From Nonomuraea turcica (GTDB lineage Bacteria; Actinomycetota; Actinomycetes; Streptosporangiales; Streptosporangiaceae): a stretch of 64,000 nt of DNA. The position numbers and the translations under genes were made by a program. The stretch spans positions 248,001-312,000 of the forward strand of contig NZ_JAUZQF010000008.1 in assembly GCF_030718205.1 (NCBI RefSeq). Direction: 5' to 3'. The notes under the pieces were generated by a model, which saw only the letters and a program-made list of their open reading frames with translations, ran no database searches and was not told where the DNA came from. Shown piece by piece: positions 54,142 through 64,000 of this stretch (within the stretch, counting starts at the first letter, position 1; each line of letters starts with the position of its first letter).

Positions 54142-54765
54142 TCATAGCCGGTCCGGGCCCATCACCACTCCCCCGACGGCCTCCGCCAGCCGCACCCGCG
54201 CCGTGTGCACCGCCGTGACCGGCTCGTCCCCGCGGGGCACGGCGGGCGCGTGCTCGTGAGCGTCGTGGAAGGCCAGCGCCAACCGCACCAGGTAGGTCTC
54301 CCACCCCGGATCCCTGCTGACCACCCGTCCGGGCAGCTCGGCCAGCACCCGCAACACCTGTCGATCGTACGGGTCGTCGAGCGCCTCGGGCCGGAACCCG
54401 GCCTCCGGCACCCCGAGCTCCCTGGCCCACCGCCGCACGGCGCGGGCCCGCACATGCGCGTACCGCACCACGAACCCCGGGTTGTCCCAGGTGCGCGGAA
54501 AGTCCGGCCACGCCGGCTCGGGGATCTCGACGGGCTCCATCGACTCCAGCAGCTCGCCGGGCACCGCGACGGTGATCCGCAGGAACCCGTTGCCCCGCAC
54601 CTCCACGTCCGCGACCCCGGGCACCGCTCGCACCCGTTCGGCGAGCGCCTCCGCGGGCGCCCGCCGCCGCAGGGCCGCGGCGGAGAGGTAGACCGCCTCC
54701 CGCTCCCACGAACCGTCGGGCACGGGCGGCTCCCCCAGCGCGCCGGCCAGCTCCCGTACGGTCAC
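54142..54765 (-). CDS. nrtL: ArgS-related anticodon-binding protein NrtL
   Basis: 207 residues from GTG 54765. It has a short ArgS N-terminal-like region (PGVADVEVRGNGFLRITV) and a DALR anticodon-binding helix bundle (FVVRYAHVRARAVRRWA, DRQVLRVLAELPGRVV, YLVRLALAFHDAHEHAPAV), but no Rossmann catalytic core with HIGH or KMSKS. It is therefore not an active arginyl-tRNA synthetase. Actinobacteria keep this gene next to lysA; its role is not established. Follows the coiled-coil glycosyltransferase by 10 bp. Confidence 0.88.
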   Translation of the reverse strand: MTVRELAGALGEPPVPDGSWEREAVYLSAAALRRRAPAEALAERVRAVPGVADVEVRGNGFLRITVAVPGELLESMEPVEIPEPAWPDFPRTWDNPGFVVRYAHVRARAVRRWARELGVPEAGFRPEALDDPYDRQVLRVLAELPGRVVSRDPGWETYLVRLALAFHDAHEHAPAVPRGDEPVTAVHTARVRLAEAVGGVVMGPDRL

Positions 54766-54775
54766 ACCGACGACT

Positions 54776-56620
54776 CTAGATGAGCGCGTGCGGCTCGGCG
54801 GAGCCGTATTCGACCAGGTGGGCGGCGCCCAGGAGCCAGCGGTCCTCGTCGCGCACCCGGACGTAGCCGAACCTGTCGGCGGAGAACACCTTGATCCCGT
54901 CCGTACGGCACTGCCGCATCAGGACCTCGTCCCAGTCGTCCGTCAGGTCGGCGAACCCCAGCTCGCGCAGCGCGTTGCGGCGGGCCAGGAGGGTCGCGCC
55001 GGCGATCTCCGGGAGGTAGGCGTATTCGGCGTCGGGCTGCTTGAGCAGCGTGGCCTGCGGCTTGCGCAGGTGGGCGTAGAAGGCGCCCTTGCCGACGATG
55101 TCCGCGCTGCTGAACAGGAAGGCCCGGCGCAGGTCGGACAGGTAGTGCGGCCCGTACACGTCGCGCGGGTCCATGACCGCCACCAGGTCGGCCTCGCACA
55201 GGTCGAGCCCGGCGCTGAGCATCGCACCCTCGCTCATCGAGGGATGCGGGCGGCGGTAGATCACGTCCAGATCCGGCAGCACGTCGCGGGCGCGCAGCTC
55301 CGCCTCGGGCGGGCCGATGACGATCACCTGGGCCACGCCCGTCTGCTTGGCGACCTGCGCGAGACCGTGCTCCATCAGGAAGGGATCCATGATCGGCAGC
55401 AGCACGGAGGTGTTGAGCGTGGCGCGGGCGCTGGGCAGGCCGATCGCCTCCAGCATCTCGTCGATCCGCTCGGTCATCGTGCCCATCTGGTACGCCCGCC
55501 GCAACGCCACGTGCGCCCGCCGCGAGTCCGGCTCGGTGCCGATGGACGTGCCGCAGGCGGCGATCTCGGCCAGCCGCCACTGCGGGGTCCCCGGCGGACA
55601 GTCAGCCGCGGCCGGCCAGCGGTAGGAGGTCAGCACGTCGGGGTAGGTCAGGTGGCCGGGCAGCAGCTGGTCGAGCGTGAGCACCCGGTCGATCCGCCCG
55701 CCCGCCAGCGGCAGCGGGTTGTGGATCCTGGGCTGGATCCCGAACTGCAGCCGCGGCCAGGCCACCGCCAGGTCGTTCGTGAACCGGTGCTCGAACAGCT
55801 GGGCGGTCGCGGCGTAGTCGCCCACGTCGCCCTGCGTGTGCCAGAAGACGGTGCGGATGCCGCGCTCGGCGCACCAGGTCAGCAGCGCCTTGATGCCCTC
55901 GCCCGGCTCGCCGATGATCTCCTGGGCCCACGGCCCCTGCGTGACCGACTCGACGACGAGCAGGTGGGGCACCTCGAGCGGGAGCACCCGGGCGAAGTCA
56001 CGCGGCGTGAAGCCGGTGGTCTGGCGCCATTCGTAGCGCAGCAGCGCCTCGGCGTGCGGGTCGGCGATCACCGCGGCCGTCAGGTGCGGCCGCGTGTTGG
56101 GACCGGTCGGCACCCGGAACGGCTTGAGCTTGAACGAGGCGCCCCCGAGCGTCCTGGTCGAGGTCGTGGCCTGGAACGCGGCCCCCGGGCGCTCCTCGGT
56201 CTGCTTGAGGGGCGCGGGCGGCTTGCGCTTGGGCGCGGTGGGCCGCTTGACCGGCTTGGCGGCGCCCCGGAGGCCCCTGGCGAGCCGCACCGGGTTGCTC
56301 TTGCCGCTCTTGATGGCGTCGCCGAGGCGGTTCCAGCGGGCGACCTTGATCGAGGACAGCTTCCAGTTGGCCACCTCGGCCTGGAAACGCTGCTCGGCCA
56401 GCTCCTTGCGGAGCTTGTCCGCGGCGGCCTGCTCGGCCGCGAGCCGTTCCTCGGTCTCGCTCAGCCGCTCGGCCAGCGCCTTGGCCTCCTCGACGCTCCG
56501 CTCGGCCGCGGCCAACCGGCCCTGGGCGGCGTCCAGCAGCCTGGCCAGCTCGGCCGCGCGCTCGGCCTGGGCGATGGCATCCCGCAGCGCCCGACGCGTG
56601 CTCTCAAGCTCAGTGCTCAC
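54776..56620 (-). CDS. Coiled-coil glycosyltransferase-like protein
   Basis: 614 residues from GTG 56620 (GAAGGAGGACC upstream). Residues 1-115 are a coiled coil (ERAAELARLLDAAQGRLAAA). About 155-380 form a CgeB-like Rossmann domain (LTAAVIADPHAEALL, LLVVESVTQGPW, RTVFWHTQGDVGDY, DRVLTLDQLLPG). From about 400 comes a GT2 domain with a start LLPIMDPFLM, and VAVMDPRDVYGPHYLSDLR near residue 483 at the metal site, where DxD is stretched to D-P-R-D. Probably part of the same polymer pathway as the 40-51 kb enzymes. Divergent from the asparagine-synthetase-like gene. Confidence 0.82.
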   Translation of the reverse strand: MSTELESTRRALRDAIAQAERAAELARLLDAAQGRLAAAERSVEEAKALAERLSETEERLAAEQAAADKLRKELAEQRFQAEVANWKLSSIKVARWNRLGDAIKSGKSNPVRLARGLRGAAKPVKRPTAPKRKPPAPLKQTEERPGAAFQATTSTRTLGGASFKLKPFRVPTGPNTRPHLTAAVIADPHAEALLRYEWRQTTGFTPRDFARVLPLEVPHLLVVESVTQGPWAQEIIGEPGEGIKALLTWCAERGIRTVFWHTQGDVGDYAATAQLFEHRFTNDLAVAWPRLQFGIQPRIHNPLPLAGGRIDRVLTLDQLLPGHLTYPDVLTSYRWPAAADCPPGTPQWRLAEIAACGTSIGTEPDSRRAHVALRRAYQMGTMTERIDEMLEAIGLPSARATLNTSVLLPIMDPFLMEHGLAQVAKQTGVAQVIVIGPPEAELRARDVLPDLDVIYRRPHPSMSEGAMLSAGLDLCEADLVAVMDPRDVYGPHYLSDLRRAFLFSSADIVGKGAFYAHLRKPQATLLKQPDAEYAYLPEIAGATLLARRNALRELGFADLTDDWDEVLMRQCRTDGIKVFSADRFGYVRVRDEDRWLLGAAHLVEYGSAEPHALI

Positions 56621-56756
56621 CGGTCCTCCTTCGTCGGCCCGGCGACAGCTCGCTGCGTCTGATTGTGCGCTCGCTCCGCTCGCAAACCATGCCTCCGCTC
56701 CCTCAGCCCGGCAAAGGATACTCTTTTGGCGAAGCGTCTCGAAGGGATGAGATCCG

Positions 56757-58391
56757 GTGCAGTTCAACGTGCGACCCTATGTCTGCGGCGCTCTCGGCCG
56801 GATCGACACCGCCATACTCGGCAAGCTGACCGCCGCCGGCCCGCGCGTGCGCCCGGCGCTCCAGACGCCCGACGCGGCGTTGTTCAGCTCCACGCCGCTG
56901 CCGCCCTACCACCGCGTCGGCGACTCCTACGCGTTCGCGTGGGGCGAGCGCAGGCCGGCCGCGATCGAGGAGTGGATCGCGGTCGCGGAGACGTACGAGA
57001 CCCCCGGCCTGATCGGCGACGCCGACAAGGTCACGTTGCACACGGGCGCGCTCGGACTGGTGGACGTCTACTACGTCCGTCAGGGCGACGCGGTCTACTT
57101 CTCGTCGCTGATCCAGCCGCTGCTCAGCCTGGTGCCGATCGCGATCGACTGGGCGGCCTGGGCCTCGATCATCCAGGTGACGTTCCCACTGGGCGAGGCG
57201 ACCCCGTACACCGAGGTCAAGCGGCTGCCCGGGGCGAGCGCGCTGGTGTGGGAGCACGGACGGGTGGCCACCGAGCGGCGGCTGCCGCGCTGGCTGCGCA
57301 CGGAGCCGTACGAGTCGTGGATCAGCCCGCGCGAGATCGTCGAGCTGCTGGATCGCGTCTACGAGGACTACGACGGGCGCAAGCTGCTCGTGCCGGTCAG
57401 CGGCGGCTACGACTCCCGGCTGCTGGCGAGCGTGGCCAAAGCCAGGGGCGCGGACGTCGAGTCCTGGACGACGAGCCCGGACGACGGCACCGACACCGAC
57501 ATCGCCTTCGCCAGGGCGATCACCAAGGAGCTCGGCATACCGCACCGGGTGATCACTCAGGACGCCGCCGACTACCCGCGGGATGCGATGGAGGTGGCCC
57601 GCAGGCTCGAATACCTGACGCCGCACCACGCCTGGTACGCACCCTTCGCCAAGGAGGTGCACGGCGCGGGCCGGATCCTGGTCGACGGCCTGGCCGGCGG
57701 CCCGCTGCTGAAGAACTTCATGGTCAGCGGGGCCGCGCTGGAGGCCAGGACCCAGGCGGAGCGCTCGGCGGCGGTCCTGGGCTCGTTGTCGCTCGGCGCG
57801 CCCTCGCAGCCGTTCCTGTCCAAGGCGGCCGCGGAGTGGATGGAGGAGGCCGTGCGCGAGCAGTTCGCGGCCGCCACCTCCATGCTCCACGGCCACCGGG
57901 CCGAGCTGCCGCTGTCGGTGCTGCACACCAGGACCGTGCGGGGCATCGCGCGCTCCGCGGTCAATCTGGTCGGGCCCGAGGCGTCGTTCGCGGCGCCGTT
58001 CATCCATCCGGACTTCTTCGACGCCGCGCTGTCGGTCGGGGTGGCGCGCAAGAACAAGGGCCGGTTCTACCGTGAGGTGCTGCACGCGGCCCATCCGCGG
58101 GTGGCCGCGCTGCCGTCCACGAACGTCGTCAAGCAGCCGCTCCAGCGGGTGCCGTTGCGGTCCACCGCGGCGCCTGCCCGAAATTATGCGCACAGCATGC
58201 TCGAGACTGTGGTCAACCGGGTTCCCGGGCTGGTGTCGGAGGAGCTGCACGAGCTGATCGCGGGTGGTCCCGACGCGCTGACCAGGTTCAATGGTTGGAA
58301 TGACCGCTTCTGGGTGCGGGGATTGGTACTCTTCGGACTCTGGCTGAGCGACTTCGAGAACGACCTCACGGATCTGACGACACCGTTCTGA
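56757..58391 (+). CDS. Asparagine-synthetase-like protein with altered glutaminase domain
   Basis: 544 residues from GTG 56757. C-terminal part has the ATP pyrophosphatase loop VPVSGGYDSRLLAS (SGGYDS at 215-220) and other synthetase features (DGTDTDIAFARAITKEL, SFAAPFIHPDFFDAAL). The N-terminal class II amidotransferase half is about 190 residues and lacks an N-terminal Cys: VCGALGRID puts it at residue 10. Without processing, glutamine hydrolysis is unlikely, so the enzyme may use ammonia or make another amide or lactam bond. It lies beside a glycosyltransferase gene and may modify a glycan or peptide. Product unknown. Confidence 0.82.
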   Translation: MQFNVRPYVCGALGRIDTAILGKLTAAGPRVRPALQTPDAALFSSTPLPPYHRVGDSYAFAWGERRPAAIEEWIAVAETYETPGLIGDADKVTLHTGALGLVDVYYVRQGDAVYFSSLIQPLLSLVPIAIDWAAWASIIQVTFPLGEATPYTEVKRLPGASALVWEHGRVATERRLPRWLRTEPYESWISPREIVELLDRVYEDYDGRKLLVPVSGGYDSRLLASVAKARGADVESWTTSPDDGTDTDIAFARAITKELGIPHRVITQDAADYPRDAMEVARRLEYLTPHHAWYAPFAKEVHGAGRILVDGLAGGPLLKNFMVSGAALEARTQAERSAAVLGSLSLGAPSQPFLSKAAAEWMEEAVREQFAAATSMLHGHRAELPLSVLHTRTVRGIARSAVNLVGPEASFAAPFIHPDFFDAALSVGVARKNKGRFYREVLHAAHPRVAALPSTNVVKQPLQRVPLRSTAAPARNYAHSMLETVVNRVPGLVSEELHELIAGGPDALTRFNGWNDRFWVRGLVLFGLWLSDFENDLTDLTTPF

Positions 58392-58474
58392 ATGAACCGT
58401 GGGTAACAGGGCGATTACGTACGGATCTCGCGGGTATTAAACGTCGCACAGCAGAAGCGGGTTCCGGAAAGCCA

Positions 58475-58498
58475 ACGGGCTGGTAGTGTTCGGCCCGT
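58475..58498 (+). promoter_or_regulatory. First hairpin of the treS leader region
   Basis: ACGGGC and GCCCGT flank a 12-base loop. It precedes a stronger hairpin by 12 bases in the 264-bp gap between the synthetase-like gene and treS. Confidence 0.4.
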
Positions 58499-58510
58499 AA
58501 GCGCCGCACA

Positions 58511-58543
58511 AACGGGGCACCGGATCACAAATCCGGTCCCGTT
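58511..58543 (+). promoter_or_regulatory. 13-bp bulged hairpin upstream of treS
   Basis: AACGGG-(GC bulge)-ACCGGAT pairs with ATCCGGT-CCCGTT over a CACAA loop. No T-run follows, so a terminator for the upstream gene is possible but not classical; a structured 5' leader of treS is the other reading. A weaker GTCACC/GGTGAC pair lies between it and treS. Confidence 0.5.
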
Positions 58544-58655
58544 CTAGGGCATGGAGTTCGCAGGGATGACGACTCCAGGCGGCGCGGTCACCAGACAAAA
58601 ACGCCGGGGCAACCGGTGACTTCGTCCTGCCCACATCTCTTCCTGTGAGCGACAT

Positions 58656-60375
<1,720 letters not shown>

Positions 60376-60389
<14 letters not shown>

Positions 60390-62643
60390 CCGGCACCTGG
60401 GCACGGGCCGCGCGGCGCGCAGGAATGAGCGCGACCGCGAGGGCCGTGCCCACGGCCGCCACGACGGCGACGGCCAGTGTCAGGGCCGACGGCGCGCGGC
60501 CGATGCCCGCTCCCACGCCGCTGGTGTGGCCCTGCAGGTCGATCAGTCCCTTCACCACGGACATGCCCGCCGCGGCGCCCGCGCCTACGCCGAGCACGAC
60601 CAGCAGGCCCGTGCCCATCACCAGCGTGGCCATGACCTGACGCGGCGTCAGCCCCATGGCCTTCAGCACGGCCAGGTCGAAGGCGTGGTCGCGCAGGCCG
60701 AGGGCGCTGGCGGTGAGCAGGTTGGCCAGGCCGATCAAGGTCAGCACGGCGATCAGCGCCACGATCACCACCCTGATGATCGACAGCCGGTCGGCCGGGT
60801 TGACCGCGGCCTGCACGTCCAGGCTCTCGGCCGACTCGCCCAGCAACCTGCCGCGCACCTCGCCCTGGTCGGCGCCGGGCTTCAGGGCGAGCGCGTAGAA
60901 CTCGGGCGGCACCGCGTCCTTGGCCGCCAGGCTGTCGAGTCCCACCGAGAGCACTTCGCCGTCCAGGTCGGGCTCGACGGTCCTGCCGACGATCCTGACG
61001 ATCAGCGGCGTGCCGCCCACGGTCAGCCGCACCCGGTCGCCGATCTTGACACCCAGCAGGTCGAGCAGCCCCTGTCCGGCCACGGCCTCCCCCTGGCGGC
61101 CGTACATGCGGCCTTCGACCACGGGGAACGGGTAGGGCGTCGTGGAGCTGCCGATGGCCCGCACTCTGACCGAGCGGGCCTCGCCCGGCGCCAGGGCGTT
61201 GACGTCGGTGCCCGGGTAGACCGCGGCCACGTCCCTGTCCTGCTCGGCGATGCGCTTGGCGTCGGCCGGCTCCAGCTTGCCCGCCCTGACGTACAGAGAG
61301 GCGTGCTGGCCCACCTGCTCGGGATGGTCGGCGAAGTCGTCCAGCGTGGCCCACACGCCCAGTCCGATCGTGGTCATCATCATCGGCACGGCCAGCCCGA
61401 ACGCCGTCAGGAAGGCCGGTGTCCGCCGGGTGAAGGCGTCCCTGGTGCCGAGGACGAGGGCGGGCGGCAGGCGTACGAGGAGGGCGAGCCTGGCCAGCCG
61501 GGACAAGTGGCCCCGCGGCGGCGCGGCCGGCGCGGCGGGGATCGGCGGCGTGCGCCCGCCGCGCCAGGCGGGCAGGCCCACGGCGGCCAGCACCACCAGC
61601 GCCGTGCCGCCGACGATGGCCAGCACGGGCACCGGCGCCACCGAGGTCGCGCCCAGGACCAGTGCCATCACGCCCCAGCCTGCGACCGCGCCGAGCGCGA
61701 CGCCGAGCAGGCCGAGCGCGCCGTGCTCGACCAGCAGCAGCAGCGCGACCTGCCCCCTGGTGAAGCCCATGGACTTGAGCGTGGCCAGGTCGCGCAGCTG
61801 GCCGAGCACCCGGCCGCCGGCCGCGTTGGCCAGCGCGAGCGCGGCCGCCACCAGCCCGACCACGCCGAACAGCGCCAGCAGCGTGCCGAGCAGCCGGTTG
61901 TCCAGCTCCATGGCGGCTCTGACCTCGCGCCAGGTGTAGACCCGTTGCAGCTCGTCCTCCAGCATGACGACCGCCCGCTGGGAGGCGACCTGGGTGGCGT
62001 CGGGGTCGGCCAGGCGCAGCCCGGTGACCCATTCGCTGCGGCCGAGCATGGGCTCGACCCTGTCGAGCATGGCGGGCAGCACGTAGGCCAGGCCGGGCGT
62101 CCACTGCGGGTAGAAGCCCTGCTCGGCGGAGTCGGCGATGCCACGGACGTAGAGGGTGTGGCGCTCGCCGCTGAGCGCGATGACCGTGAAGGGCGCGCCG
62201 ACCCTGAGCCGCAGCGCGGTCGCGAACGACCGCTCGACGACCACCCCGTCGGGCTGCGCGGCGTCCAGCCACTTGCCCTCGGCCACCAGCGGGTGCGCCA
62301 CCTGCGGCGGCGTGGCGGGCATCGCGCGCAGCGCGGCCGGCTCCTTCTTGCCGTCCTGCGCCACGGTCACGGGCGCCGACCGGTAGGGGCCCGCGGTCTG
62401 TGTCACGCCGTCGATGCCGTTGAGGGCCACCCGCGGGCTGTCCTTGGTGTAAAGCCAGATGTGGGCCCCGTCGGTCTGCGCGAACAGGCTCCGCCACGGG
62501 TTCGTGCCGTCCTCGAGCAGGGTCGCCGCGGTGATCAGCGCGGCCACGATCCCGGCCACGGCGAGCACGGTCAGCACCGCCTGGCCCTTCCTGGCCCGCA
62601 GGTCGGCCCTGATCCACCGGCTCCCCGCCAGTGAGGCGCTCAT
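60376..62643 (-). CDS. ABC transporter permease, FtsX/MacB type
   Basis: 755 residues. One N-terminal helix (GQAVLTVLAVAGIVAALIT), a large periplasm-side domain to about 240, three helices with ATLKSMGFTRGQVALLLLVEHG as coupling segment, another helix near 405 after a Pro-rich loop, a second outer domain, and three final helices with DLAVLKAMGLTPRQVMATLV as the second coupling segment. Two FtsX domains in one chain, so a single permease pairs with the ATPase. Probably exports a lipid, peptide or acts as a mechanotransmission system. Confidence 0.9.
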
Positions 62644-62722
62644 GACGCGCTCCGCCCGCCACGCGCCGGCCCGGGTGCGCGTGGGGAAGGGACGGGTGCG
62701 AAGGCGGCGGGGCGGGGTGGGC

Positions 62723-63451
62723 TCATCGGAGGTCGATCACCTCGCCGGCCGTGCCGGTGCGCCTGCGGGCGATGCGGCCGTCGTCGACGATCTCCCCGTC
62801 GAACAGCGAAACCAGCCGGTCGGCCAGGCTCGCCACGCGGGCGTCGTGGGTGACCATGACGATCGTCTGGCCCTCTTTGTGCACATCGCTGAGCAGGCGC
62901 AGCACGTCGCGCGTGTTGCGGCTGTCGAGGTTGCCGGTCGGCTCGTCGGCCAGCAGCAGGCTGGGCTGGTTGGACAGCGCCCTGGCCAGCGCCACCCGCT
63001 GCTGCTCGCCACCGGACAGCTGCGCGGGCGCGGCGTCGGCGCGGTCGGTGAGGTTGAGCGCGGCCAGCAGGCTCTCCCTGCGCTCGCGGGCGACCTTGGG
63101 CGAGGCACCGGCCAGCAGCGCGGGCAGCTCGACGTTGTCGCCCACGGTCATGTTGGCGACGAGGTTGAAGAACTGGAAGACGAAGCCGATCTTCTTGCGC
63201 CGCAGCACCGCCCACGCGCTCTCCGAGAGCGTGTCGGCGCGCTTGCCGTCGAGCCAGATCTCGCCGCTGGTCCTGGTGTCGAGCCCGCCCAGCATGTGGA
63301 CGAGTGTGGACTTGCCCGACCCGGACGGCCCCATGATCGCGACGAACTCGCCCGGCTCCACCTGCAGGTCCACCCCGCGCACGGCAGGCACGGGCACCGC
63401 GCCATCCTGGTAGATCTTGACCAGATTGACCGTTTTCAGGACCGTGCTCAT
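62723..63451 (-). CDS. ABC transporter ATP-binding protein (MacB/LolD type)
   Basis: 242 residues from ATG 63451, overlapping the PadR stop as ATGA. Walker A GPSGSGKST, signature LSGGEQQRVALARAL, Walker B LLLADEPTGNLDS, switch His in VMVTHDAR. The LolD/MacB family marker LGGLDTRTSGEIW is present. Works with the downstream FtsX-type permease, 79 bp away. Confidence 0.94.
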   Translation of the reverse strand: MSTVLKTVNLVKIYQDGAVPVPAVRGVDLQVEPGEFVAIMGPSGSGKSTLVHMLGGLDTRTSGEIWLDGKRADTLSESAWAVLRRKKIGFVFQFFNLVANMTVGDNVELPALLAGASPKVARERRESLLAALNLTDRADAAPAQLSGGEQQRVALARALSNQPSLLLADEPTGNLDSRNTRDVLRLLSDVHKEGQTIVMVTHDARVASLADRLVSLFDGEIVDDGRIARRRTGTAGEVIDLR

Positions 63452-63954
63452 GCCAGATCCTCCTGGCACCGCTCCAGCCAGTCAAGGTCGGCCTGCAGGT
63501 GCAGCATGGCCCCCTCGATGAGCAGAATGGCCACCCGGTCCGTCGGCGGCGTGCGGGACAGCAGGTCGTTGAGGTCGCTCATGAGTCCCAGATAGTGGCG
63601 GCGCTGCCGGTTGATCAGCGCCATCCGGTCGGCGATGCCGGTGAGCGGGGCGAGCACGAGCTTCATGAAGAACTCATCGCGTACCCTAGGCCCTTCGGTG
63701 GGCTCGTCCACCCAGGTGGTGAGCAGGTCGCGGCCCTTGGCGGTCAGGTAGTAGACCTTCTTGTTGGGCCGGTTGGACTGCTCCACGTCCACGGCCCTGA
63801 CCAGGCCGTCCTTCTCCAGCCTGCCGAGCGTCACATAGATCTGCCCGATGTTCGGCGAGGGATAGGCGCTGCCGAAGGTCTGCTCAAGGGCCTGCTTGAG
63901 CTCATAGCCGTGGGCCGGCTCCTTGGCCAGGAGCGCGAGCAGGTGAAGCCGCAC
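63448..63954 (-). CDS. PadR family transcriptional regulator
   Basis: 168 residues from GTG 63954 with GGGAGG upstream. The N-terminal winged helix is clear: LLALLAKEPAHGYELKQALE, PNIGQIYVTLGRLEKDGLV and KVYYLTAKGRDLL. The C-terminal helices form the PadR dimerisation domain. First gene of the PadR-ATPase-permease operon and its likely local repressor. A GTTACG direct repeat just upstream (about 63973-63989) might be part of its promoter. Confidence 0.92.
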   Translation of the reverse strand: MRLHLLALLAKEPAHGYELKQALEQTFGSAYPSPNIGQIYVTLGRLEKDGLVRAVDVEQSNRPNKKVYYLTAKGRDLLTTWVDEPTEGPRVRDEFFMKLVLAPLTGIADRMALINRQRRHYLGLMSDLNDLLSRTPPTDRVAILLIEGAMLHLQADLDWLERCQEDLA

Positions 63955-64000
63955 GCCTCACCTCCCGCTGTGTTACGAATGCGTTACGCGGTTATCCGTT

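Noticed and set aside
54142..54765. Truncated argS pseudogene
   Set aside because: The frame is intact, with a plausible start, and the short form without catalytic core is a conserved actinobacterial family next to lysA.
58511..58590. A tRNA gene upstream of treS
   Set aside because: The hairpin resembles one arm, but no acceptor stem, D-arm or GTTCGA-type T-loop of proper spacing could be built.

Overview
The window is chromosomal DNA from a very GC-rich actinomycete. Evidence for this is the strong third-position GC, frequent GTG/TTG starts, 4-base start/stop overlaps, a 549-residue AtpA with a C-terminal extension, a long AtpH, NucS, NrtL and DUF2550. From memory, the backbone follows the order known in Streptomyces and relatives: lysA-hom-thrC-thrB-rho-rpmE-prfA-prmC-tsaC-glyA-wecA-atpIBEFHAGDC-DUF2550-cobalamin adenosyltransferase. 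It runs mostly on the minus strand. The many large secreted or accessory proteins suggest a Streptosporangiales-type organism (Nonomuraea-like), but this is inference; no rRNA or tRNA gene is visible.

Layout. 1-7.3 kb: a truncated RHS/YD-repeat surface protein with a DNRLRE/LamG secreted protein upstream of it. 7.4-12.0 kb: alpha/beta hydrolase, small zinc protein, mismatch endonuclease NucS, aldehyde dehydrogenase with a TetR regulator and two palindromes, and a STAS protein. 12.1-15.3 kb: ABC-2 exporter with a histidine kinase that has no visible response regulator. 15.4-24.2 kb: cobalamin adenosyltransferase, DUF2550 and the complete ATP synthase operon, with a 14-bp hairpin between atpD and atpC and a CRP-like site in front of atpI. 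24.3-32.7 kb: wecA, glyA, an inserted pair of unknown proteins (one with a 70-residue duplication and several low-complexity repeats), tsaC, prmC, prfA, rpmE. 32.9-38.5 kb: secreted Ig-like protein, two-component system, rho with a TTG start and a 12-bp repeat tract, and a 457-bp rho leader.

38.5-54.8 kb: threonine/lysine genes (thrB, thrC, hom, lysA, nrtL), with hom and thrC split apart by about 10.9 kb of seven accessory genes. These comprise six glycosyltransferase-like proteins in two paralogous families and one membrane coiled-coil protein. A related glycosyltransferase and an asparagine-synthetase-like protein lie at 54.8-58.4 kb. This glycosyltransferase locus is the best candidate for an undescribed system. 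Four of its members carry, after the catalytic GT-A domain, a second domain that reads like a GT-A fold that has lost its metal-binding motif, and four consecutive genes are linked by ATGA overlaps.

58.4-64 kb: a structured leader and trehalose synthase treS, then a PadR-controlled ABC exporter (ATPase plus FtsX-type permease). No transposase, integrase, phage gene, CRISPR array or attachment site was recognised.
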